From positions 1-18,710 of the forward strand of contig JAZQVO010000042.1 in the NCBI GenBank assembly GCA_045631905.1: 18,710 bases of DNA, given 5' to 3'. The notes beneath the pieces were generated by a model, which saw only the letters and a list, made by a program, of their open reading frames with translations, made no database searches and was not told the DNA's origin. The DNA comes from HGM04593 sp045631905. GTDB lineage: Bacteria; Bacteroidota; Bacteroidia; Bacteroidales; Bacteroidaceae. Of this stretch, positions 13,022-18,710 are shown piece by piece (position 1 is the first letter of the stretch; every line of letters starts with the position of its first letter). The translations under genes and the position numbers were made by a program.

Positions 13022-14293
13022 ATGACACTGCTCACAAACGCTTGTCGCGTTATTCTGGCAGTTGTTTTCATGGTTTCGGGCTTTGTTAAGGCTGTCGATC
13101 CCATGGGCTTTTTCTATAAGTTGAAAGATTATGCCGCGGCGTTCGGTGTAACCTCTCTATCCGACGCGTGGTTGCAATTTTTTGCCACACTTTTTGTGGC
13201 GGTGGAGTTTGTAGCGGGCTTTTTCCTGCTCACAGGCATCTTCCGGAAGGCGACATCGTGGTTTGTGTTGCTCATGATGCTTGTTTACACACCCCTCACG
13301 TTTTATATCGCGGTGGAGAACCCGGTGCCCGATTGTGGTTGCTTTGGCGATGCCTTGCAACTTGCAAATTGGGAAACCTTTGCAAAGAACCTCTTTTTGT
13401 TGCTCGTTGCCCTCCCTGTGTGCGCGAAAAGCTCTCTTTTCAGGCGTTGCATAAGCCGTGGAAGCAGGTGGGCTGCGGTGTTGTTTGCAATCTCCTATAT
13501 TTTGCTTGTGCAGGGAATGAGCATGTGCCATCTGCCGGTAATAGATTTTCGTCCGTTTGCGGTTGGTACCGACATAAAGGCCTCTATGCAGGGGGTGCCT
13601 GCACAGTACAAGGCCTATTCGATGTATGAAAAAGATGGTGTGCAACGTGAATTTTTGTCCGATTCGCTACCCGATGCCTCTTGGACATATGTAGGAGGGC
13701 GCAACGTGATGGTTAAGCCTGCCGTGCCCCCGGCGATAAACGATTTTTCTTTTATCGACCTATCGACGGGCGACGATATTGCCGAGGATATTTTGTGCGA
13801 CACGGGGCGTGTAGCCCTGTTGGTGGCTCCCTCGTTGGAAACGGCCGACGAGAGCCGTGTCGATAAGATAAACGACTTGTACGATTATTGCAAGGAGAAA
13901 GGGGTGCCCTTTTATGGTGCATCATCATCGGGCGATGAGGCCGTGGAGCTGTGGCGCAGGCGCACCGGTGCCGAGTATCCCATATATTGGGCCGACGATG
14001 TGATGTTAAAAACCATGATACGTGCAAACCCCGGCCTTGTGCTGGTGCACAACGGCTGTGTTGCCGAAAAGTGGAACGTCGTCGATGCACCCGAGCTCGA
14101 TGCAACCTCGTCGGGGGAGTTACAAAAGAGCACGACGGGTTATGTGGCGCTGATGCGCGGTTTGCGCTTTTGGTTACTGCTGTTTGTGGTTCCCATGGCG
14201 CTGATACTGCTTGCCGATATGTTTTTTGCGGTGGTGACAAAAAAAGAGGTACCCGCAAAAGAGGAGAGCGATGAATCGCCCTCCGCCGTTTGA
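13022..14293 (+). CDS. BT_3928-like DoxX/MauE-type membrane protein with C-terminal thioredoxin-like domain
   Basis: The 423-residue protein begins with a DoxX/MauE-like membrane unit: four or five helices (about 5-25, 50-71, 79-98, 119-135, 148-167) with SGFVKAVDP after the first and DCGCFGD (104-110) between the third and fourth. The Cys-Gly-Cys motif is typical of MauE-like proteins, which are tied to disulfide handling. A region of about 190 residues outside the membrane follows, including ALLVAPSLETADESRVDKINDLYD and NPGLVLVHNGCVAEKW, which reads like a thioredoxin/TlpA fold without the CxxC pair, then a last membrane helix (about 370-395) and an acidic tail. I chose ATG 13022 (MTLLTNACRVILAVVF) because ATG 12992 overlaps the DUF1599 gene and the family starts near the first helix. 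Function is not established. Confidence 0.82.
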   Translation: MTLLTNACRVILAVVFMVSGFVKAVDPMGFFYKLKDYAAAFGVTSLSDAWLQFFATLFVAVEFVAGFFLLTGIFRKATSWFVLLMMLVYTPLTFYIAVENPVPDCGCFGDALQLANWETFAKNLFLLLVALPVCAKSSLFRRCISRGSRWAAVLFAISYILLVQGMSMCHLPVIDFRPFAVGTDIKASMQGVPAQYKAYSMYEKDGVQREFLSDSLPDASWTYVGGRNVMVKPAVPPAINDFSFIDLSTGDDIAEDILCDTGRVALLVAPSLETADESRVDKINDLYDYCKEKGVPFYGASSSGDEAVELWRRRTGAEYPIYWADDVMLKTMIRANPGLVLVHNGCVAEKWNVVDAPELDATSSGELQKSTTGYVALMRGLRFWLLLFVVPMALILLADMFFAVVTKKEVPAKEESDESPSAV

Positions 14294-14345
14294 ATAGAAA
14301 ATATGTGATATATAATTTAATATAAACCTTTTAAAACACAAAAAA

Positions 14346-15104
14346 ATGAGAAAGAACATTGTTGCCGGAAACTGGAAGATGAACATGAATCTTCAGGAAG
14401 GTATTGCTCTTGCAAAAGAGTTGAACGAGGCTTTGACAGCCGACAAACCCAACTGCGATGTAGTTATCTGCACACCCTTCATTCACCTTGCATCGGTAGC
14501 TCCCATCGTTGATGAGGCTATCATCGGTGTTGGTGCCGAGAACTGCGCCGACAAAGTGTCGGGTGCTTACACTGGTGAGGTTTCTGCCTCTATGGTTGCA
14601 TCGACAGGTGCTAAATATGTTATCTTGGGTCACTCTGAGCGTCGTGCTTACTATGGTGAGACAGCCGAGATTTTGAAAGAGAAGGTTCAGCTTGCTCTTG
14701 CCAACGGTCTTACTCCCATCTTCTGCATCGGTGAGGTAAAAGAGGAGCGTGAGCAGGGTATCCAGAACGAGGTTGTTTATAACCAGCTCGCAGGTTCGCT
14801 CTACGACCTCTCTGCCGAGGATTTCTCAAAAATCATCTTGGCTTACGAGCCTGTATGGGCTATCGGTACAGGTCTTACAGCTACTCCCGAGCAGGCTGAG
14901 GAGATTCACGCATACATTCGCTCAACTATTGCCGACAAATATGGCAAAGAGGTAGCCGAGAACACATCTATCCTCTATGGTGGTAGCTGCAAGCCCAGCA
15001 ACGCAAAAGAACTTTTTGCAAACCCCAACGTAGACGGTGGTCTCATCGGTGGTGCTGCTCTCAAAGTAGCCGATTTTAAAGGTATCATCGACGCATTCAA
15101 GTAA
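14346..15104 (+). CDS. tpiA: Triosephosphate isomerase
   Basis: TpiA interconverts dihydroxyacetone phosphate and glyceraldehyde 3-phosphate in glycolysis. The 252-residue protein has the full set of active-site residues: AGNWKMN (Lys11), GHSERR (His96), AYEPVWAIGTG (Glu168, with the mobile loop 6) and the phosphate-binding YGGSCKPSNA and GGLIGGAAL near the end. Its codon use (many GGT, GCT, ATC, AAC) differs from the neighbours and is that of a highly expressed gene. The gap of 52 nt before it is AT-rich and could hold an extra weak promoter, though no clean consensus is visible. The SPOR gene follows after 4 nt. Confidence 0.98.
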   Translation: MRKNIVAGNWKMNMNLQEGIALAKELNEALTADKPNCDVVICTPFIHLASVAPIVDEAIIGVGAENCADKVSGAYTGEVSASMVASTGAKYVILGHSERRAYYGETAEILKEKVQLALANGLTPIFCIGEVKEEREQGIQNEVVYNQLAGSLYDLSAEDFSKIILAYEPVWAIGTGLTATPEQAEEIHAYIRSTIADKYGKEVAENTSILYGGSCKPSNAKELFANPNVDGGLIGGAALKVADFKGIIDAFK

Positions 15105-15108
15105 TTTG

Positions 15109-15543
15109 ATGAAAAGATATTTGATACTCTTGTCAATAATGTTCTGCGCCCTCTATGTGTCGGCGCAGAGCACTATTGTGCAGGATTTACAGCAGGACAA
15201 GAGCGGTAAGGGTGTGGTGCGCATACATCAGCCCGAGCAACTCGACAAGCTCATGGGGCGTGTCTCCGAAGAGACTGTCAAGGTCGAGGGTTACCGCATT
15301 ATGGTATATTCGGGCAATAACTCGCGTTTGGCGCGTGAGGAGGCAAATAATTGGGCTGCTTTCATGCGTGAGAACTTCCCCGGTGCCGAGGTGTATGTGC
15401 TCTTTGAACCGCCTATACGCTCGTGTCAGTATGGCGATTATCGCACGCTCGAGGAGGCCGAGGCTGTTATGAAGAGCTTGAAGGCTACAAAGAAACTGAA
15501 AGAGCTATCGGTGCGCAAAACGCTTATAAATCTACCTTATTAA
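15109..15543 (+). CDS. Small secreted SPOR-domain protein
   Basis: The 144-residue protein starts with a signal peptide (MKRYLILLSIMFCALYVSAQ) and ends with a SPOR-like domain (about 57-135: EGYRIMVYSGNNSRLAREEA, PGAEVYVLFEPPIRSCQYGDYRTLEEAE). SPOR domains bind denuded glycan strands of peptidoglycan and often mark division sites. The start is ATG 15109, 4 nt after tpiA; a TTG just before it is in frame but is not needed. The protein is periplasmic, with no membrane anchor. Its position between tpiA and folE is a known Bacteroidales arrangement as far as I recall. Confidence 0.87.
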   Translation: MKRYLILLSIMFCALYVSAQSTIVQDLQQDKSGKGVVRIHQPEQLDKLMGRVSEETVKVEGYRIMVYSGNNSRLAREEANNWAAFMRENFPGAEVYVLFEPPIRSCQYGDYRTLEEAEAVMKSLKATKKLKELSVRKTLINLPY

Positions 15544-15556
15544 AAAGAGATAAAAG

Positions 15557-16132
15557 ATGTCGCAGGATACGGAAAAGGCAAAAGAGATGATTATGGCCGC
15601 CTGTCATAACATGTTGGTGGCGATAGGTGAAGATACTGCACGCGAGGGGCTTGTAAAGACTCCCGACAGGGTTGCTCGCGCTATGCTCGAAGTGACAGCC
15701 GGTTATAACGAGAACCCGGAGGCTATTCTCAGAGGTGCTATGTTTAAGGAGGATTACAGCCAGATGGTTATTGTAAAGGATATAGATTTTTACTCTCTTT
15801 GCGAGCATCACATGTTACCCTTCTTTGGCAAGGTGCATGTGGCTTATATCCCAAACGGCTACATCACGGGGCTTAGCAAGATTGCGCGTGTGGTAGATGC
15901 TTTTGCGCGACGCTTGCAGGTGCAGGAACGCCTTACCTTGCAAATTAAGGAGTGTATACAGAACACGCTCAACCCTCTTGGTGTGATGGTGGTTGTGGAG
16001 GCGCAACATCTTTGCATGCAGATGCGTGGTATAAAGAAACAAAATTCTGTTACCACAACCTCGGACTTTTGCGGTGCGTTCAATCAGGCAAAAACACGCG
16101 AGGAGTTTATGAACCTGTTGCGCAATAGTTAG
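15557..16132 (+). CDS. folE: GTP cyclohydrolase I
   Basis: FolE converts GTP to 7,8-dihydroneopterin triphosphate and formate, the first step toward folate. The 191-residue protein has the zinc ligands Cys82, His85 (LCEHHMLPFFG) and Cys153 (EAQHLCMQMRG), plus the catalytic VHVAYIP and GLSKIARVVDAFARRLQVQERLT segments; the SVTTTS stretch closes the GTP site. It is a cytosolic homodecamer in the family. It is the last gene of the plus-strand unit, 13 nt after the SPOR gene, and is followed by a strong terminator. FolK of the same pathway is encoded in the opposite-strand operon of this window. Confidence 0.98.
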   Translation: MSQDTEKAKEMIMAACHNMLVAIGEDTAREGLVKTPDRVARAMLEVTAGYNENPEAILRGAMFKEDYSQMVIVKDIDFYSLCEHHMLPFFGKVHVAYIPNGYITGLSKIARVVDAFARRLQVQERLTLQIKECIQNTLNPLGVMVVVEAQHLCMQMRGIKKQNSVTTTSDFCGAFNQAKTREEFMNLLRNS

Positions 16133-16162
16133 TTCTTTGTGCTTTATATATATTAATAAGGT

Positions 16163-16195
16163 AGGTTGCAACCCATGGTTGCAACCTGTTTTTTT
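16163..16195 (+). terminator. Intrinsic terminator after folE
   Basis: AGGTTGCAAC (16163-16172) pairs with GTTGCAACCT (16178-16187) around CCATG, followed by GTTTTTTT. On the opposite strand the hairpin is followed by a less T-rich sequence, so it may also act weakly for dnaG, which ends at 16228. Confidence 0.88.
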
Positions 16196-16227
16196 ATATC
16201 TGCTTTCTCAACCGTGGGGGTGCCTTG

Positions 16228-18231
16228 TTACACGTTAAGTGCCGCCGAGCCGAACCCGTATTGTTGCAGTTGGCTGTTGAGTGCCTGTTGTGTCTCTTTG
16301 AGGAACTTGAAATTTTCCATCAACTCCATCGCCTTGGTGGCATCTCCTGCTATTGAGGGGTCTTTCATCTTTGTCATGGTCTCTTTCAGCATCTCATCTA
16401 TTATGCTGTGCTTGTAGGCTATCGAGAGGCGTGTGGTCTGCTCAAAGAGTATTGCCATCTCGTTGCGCTCTTCGTTGCTCGACTGCTCGGTGAAGAACTT
16501 GCTGAGCATGTAGCGTTCGCCACAAAGGTCGGCGGAGAGGCGCGATATCTCGCTGTCGGGGTGCGATATAAAATGTCTCTCTGGCGAGAAGTTTATGTCG
16601 GAGGCGTGTTGCGATGCCTCTTCGAATATGCGTTTGTATAGCGGGTGGCTCAGCTCTATGCCATCTTCGTGGAACGAGTAGTAGAGGTGCGATATTACTG
16701 TTTCGGTGAATGCCGGGGTTCCGGTGTTGTTGTCCTCGGGTACTTGTACGAGCTTGTCGCCGTTGCGCAGGAGAAATTGTATGATTGCTTTCTCTTTGTT
16801 GTGCAGGGGGTTGTTGCTGTATGTAGCTATTATATTCTTCTGTAATTCTGTGGCGATGGGGCTGTTCTCGCTCTCCTGCTCGCTGTTAGCCTCGGCGTTG
16901 CTCTGCCTTTTCTGCATGTCTTCGTTGCGTTTTATGCGTATCTTGGCGGTCTCTCGCACCAGCAGTTGTTCGCTCACATTTAGCATCTCGCTACATTTTT
17001 TTATGTATTCGCTGCGCAATATCTCGTTGGGTATTACAGCGATGCTTTTCACAATATCGCCAACAAGGTTGGCGCGGGCTATGGGGTCCTCGCCTGCGTC
17101 GTTAAGGAGCAGGTTTGTTTTGAAACGTATAAAATCGACCTTGTTGCGGTTTATGTACTCCTCGACCTCTTCGGTGCTATGGCTCTGTGCGTAGCTGTCG
17201 GGGTCTTCTCCTTCGGGTAGTAATACGACGTTTATGTTCATGCCCTCTTCGAGTAGCATGTCGGTTCCTCGGAGCGAGGCTTTTATTCCGGCGTTGTCGC
17301 CGTCGTAGAGCAGTGTTACGTTGTCGGTGAAGCGGTGTATCAGCTTTATCTGCCCTGTGGTGAGCGATGTGCCCGACGAGGCTACCACGTTTTTAATGCC
17401 GGCCTGATACATCGATATTACATCGAGGTAGCCCTCGACGAGTATGCATCGGTCCTTCTGCATAATTGCCTGTTTGGCAAAATAGAGGCCGTATAGGTGG
17501 TCGCTCTTGTGGTATATCTCCGACTCGGGCGAGTTTACATATTTTGCTGCTTTGGGGTTGTTTTGCAGTATACGGCCACCAAAGGCTACTACCTTGCCCG
17601 ATATTGTGTGTACGGGGAAGATACATCGCCCCCAAAAGCGGTCGAGCAGGCGGCCCTCCTCGGTTTTGTAGCACACACCCGTTTTTGCCATGAGGTCGCC
17701 GTTGTAACCGGCCGCGGTGGCGGTGGTGGCAAGTGCGTCGCGTTTCTCGGGTGCATATCCCAGCCCGAATTTTTCTATTATCTCGTCGTTTATTCCTCGG
17801 TGACGAAAGTAGTTGAGCCCTATGGCGCGTCCCTCCTCTGTGTCGTGCAGTGTGCGTGTGAAGAATTGTTGTGCATATTGGTTCACAACGAAGAGGCTCT
17901 CGCGCAGGTTCTGTTGCTCCTTCTCCTCGTTGGTGAGCTCGCGCTCCTGTATCTCTATATGATATTTTTTTGCAAGCCAGCGTAGAGCGTCATGATAGCT
18001 CAGTTGCTCGTGCTCCATAATAAAGTGCACCGGCCTGCCTCCCTTTCCGCAACCAAAGCATTTCCATAGGTTTTTGGCAGGGGAGACGGTGAACGATGGT
18101 GTCTTTTCATTGTGAAAGGGGCACAACCCTATCATGTTTATGCCACGTTTGCGAAGGGCTACAAAATCTCCAACAACCTCTTCGACCTTTGCCGTGTCCA
18201 TTATTTTTTCTATGGTGCTTCTGTCTATCAT
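16228..18231 (-). CDS. dnaG: DNA primase
   Basis: DnaG makes RNA primers for chromosome replication. The 667-residue protein has the CHC2 zinc-binding domain (Cys37, His40, Cys58, Cys61: CPFHNEKTPSF...CFGCGKGG), the RNA polymerase core with RFWGRCIFPVHTISGKVVAFGGR (198-220), the Toprim metal site VEGYLDV (265-271) and YDGDNAG (309-315), and a C-terminal helical region that should bind the DnaB helicase. The frame is open to 18294, but the family start MIDRSTIEKIMDTA lies at ATG 18231. It is monocistronic, with the 3' end facing folE. The linker with QKRQSNAEANSEQESENSP is low complexity. Confidence 0.97.
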   Translation of the reverse strand: MIDRSTIEKIMDTAKVEEVVGDFVALRKRGINMIGLCPFHNEKTPSFTVSPAKNLWKCFGCGKGGRPVHFIMEHEQLSYHDALRWLAKKYHIEIQERELTNEEKEQQNLRESLFVVNQYAQQFFTRTLHDTEEGRAIGLNYFRHRGINDEIIEKFGLGYAPEKRDALATTATAAGYNGDLMAKTGVCYKTEEGRLLDRFWGRCIFPVHTISGKVVAFGGRILQNNPKAAKYVNSPESEIYHKSDHLYGLYFAKQAIMQKDRCILVEGYLDVISMYQAGIKNVVASSGTSLTTGQIKLIHRFTDNVTLLYDGDNAGIKASLRGTDMLLEEGMNINVVLLPEGEDPDSYAQSHSTEEVEEYINRNKVDFIRFKTNLLLNDAGEDPIARANLVGDIVKSIAVIPNEILRSEYIKKCSEMLNVSEQLLVRETAKIRIKRNEDMQKRQSNAEANSEQESENSPIATELQKNIIATYSNNPLHNKEKAIIQFLLRNGDKLVQVPEDNNTGTPAFTETVISHLYYSFHEDGIELSHPLYKRIFEEASQHASDINFSPERHFISHPDSEISRLSADLCGERYMLSKFFTEQSSNEERNEMAILFEQTTRLSIAYKHSIIDEMLKETMTKMKDPSIAGDATKAMELMENFKFLKETQQALNSQLQQYGFGSAALNV

Positions 18232-18283
18232 ATATATAATAAGGTGTAATATTCTTGCTCTTGTTGCTATCTCATTTCTTTTG

Positions 18284-18291
18284 CGAAGATA
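18284..18291 (-). promoter_or_regulatory. -7 box of the dnaG promoter
   Basis: TATCTTCG on the minus strand (18291-18284), followed by C, has the same form as the miaB box. No clear -33 TTG is present, only a T-rich stretch. It lies about 53 nt before the start codon. Confidence 0.45.
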
Positions 18292-18400
18292 CATTAAGTT
18301 GTGCGTAGAAAAAAATGATATAGTGATAAAAAATATTCATAATTTTTAGTGCCCGCTCCATATATTTTTCTTTTTCCCGGGGCGGTTGTTTTTGTGTCGA

Positions 18401-18479
18401 AAGTTTATAAAAATGTACAAAAGTTTTTAAAAATAGTCACAAAAACATGTAAAATTAAAAATTTCTGCATTTTTTGTGA
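18401..18479. repeat. AT-rich upstream region with a 20-bp direct repeat and an inverted repeat
   Basis: Two adjacent 20-nt units starting AAGTTTATAAAAAT (18401) and AAGTTTTTAAAAAT (18421) match at about 15 of 20 positions. They are followed by an inverted repeat TCACAAAAA (18437-18445) / TTTTTGTGA (18471-18479), whose arms extend by ATG/CAT after one bulged base. The block lies just upstream of the strong plus-strand promoter, where an UP-element-like contact site or a regulator site would sit. No gene is seen from 18295 to the window end. Confidence 0.6.
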
Positions 18480-18496
18480 TTTTTTCTTCGAATTTG

Positions 18497-18527
18497 TTTG
18501 GTAGTTTAAAAATTTGCTGTACCTTTG
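18497..18527 (+). promoter_or_regulatory. Strong consensus promoter facing right
   Basis: TTTG (18497-18500), a 19-nt spacer and TACCTTTG (18520-18527) followed by CACTCGC match the Bacteroidota consensus at all positions, with AT-rich DNA upstream. TTTGCACTCGC-type boxes are typical of very active promoters such as those of rRNA operons in this group. Confidence 0.85.
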
Positions 18528-18710
18528 CACTCGCAATCGACAAGGAACACCCCGGTGCTCTGAGTTGATAAGCAGATGATCCTTGAAAACATTCCATACA
18601 GACAAGCAGTACAACTAACATTTATTTAATGAATGGTGTATAAGTAAGGAACTAAAAAAACGAACCGTCAAAATAATTTGATGTACTTTTAATTCCGGCC
18701 AGTATCAACA
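18528..18710 (+). promoter_or_regulatory. Leader region resembling the 5' leader of an rRNA operon (partial)
   Basis: This stretch has no open frame of note. It holds CAAGGA (18540-18545), a small CACC/GGTG hairpin, then GATCCTTGAAAAC (about 18577-18589), which looks like the boxA-like GATCTTTGA motif I associate with rRNA leaders and spacers of Bacteroidota, and later AAAACGAACCGTCAA. Near the edge TTGAT and ATCAA can pair. The 16S gene itself is not in the window, so this is a prediction from the promoter type and leader look; the leader of another highly expressed gene is the alternative. Confidence 0.45.

Noticed and set aside
11647..13104. A 485-codon open frame on the minus strand opposite the glycosyltransferase and DUF1599 genes
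   Set aside because: It is antisense to two genes with clear family motifs and its translation is rich in His, Cys and Tyr with no domain; it is a by-product of the codon use of the real genes.
1..18710. CRISPR arrays, insertion sequences, tRNA genes, phage genes
   Set aside because: Reading both strands showed no regularly spaced repeats, no transposase or integrase, no tRNA cloverleaf with a CCA-type end, and no structural phage gene.

Overview
The window looks like chromosomal DNA from a member of the Bacteroidales. Several intergenic regions carry the Bacteroidota-type promoter (TTG or TTTG, about 19-21 bp, then TAnnTTTG). Shine-Dalgarno sequences are mostly absent and start codons follow A-rich stretches. 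The gene set includes lineage-typical families (DUF2795, DUF3098, a BT_3928-like DoxX/MauE protein, DUF1599, a stand-alone PspC protein, a small secreted SPOR protein). The species cannot be fixed from this sequence.

Layout. (1) 1-1205, minus strand, AT-richer than the rest: a small accessory cassette with a DUF6973-like toxin-type protein, an overlapping lipoprotein that may be its immunity protein, and the start of a secreted protein cut by the window edge. (2) 1439-1660, minus: DUF2795 protein with its own promoter and a terminator hairpin. (3) 1722-4413, minus: metK, a SAM-dependent methyltransferase and a PduO-type cobalamin adenosyltransferase, packed as one operon behind a leader with a clear SAM-II riboswitch. 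(4) 4458-9570, minus: a seven-gene run (Zn-ribbon methyltransferase, ftsX, DUF3098, uppP, truB, queA, folK) with overlaps or gaps of at most 11 nt. (5) 9844-10077, plus: PspC protein; a perfect 38-nt palindrome separates it from convergent miaB (10195-11523, minus). (6) 11652-16195, plus: a strong promoter drives a polyprenol-phosphate-mannose-synthase-like glycosyltransferase, DUF1599, the BT_3928-like protein, tpiA, a SPOR protein and folE, ending in a hairpin terminator. (7) 16228-18231, minus: dnaG. (8) 18295-18710: no gene; an AT-rich region, a very good plus-strand promoter, and a leader that resembles the 5' leader of an rRNA operon whose structural part would begin past the window edge.

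How the genes work together: most are housekeeping functions (SAM supply, tRNA modification by QueA, TruB and MiaB, folate/pterin steps FolK and FolE, lipid-carrier recycling, cell division, replication priming, glycolysis). The most notable observations are the SAM-II riboswitch whose likely operon extends to a cobalamin adenosyltransferase; two long perfect palindromes inside coding sequence (26 bp in the methyltransferase, 19+5+19 in folK, the latter reading nearly the same peptide on both strands); the toxin/immunity-like cassette at the left edge; and the strong promoter/leader at the right edge. I saw no CRISPR array, insertion sequence, tRNA gene or phage gene.
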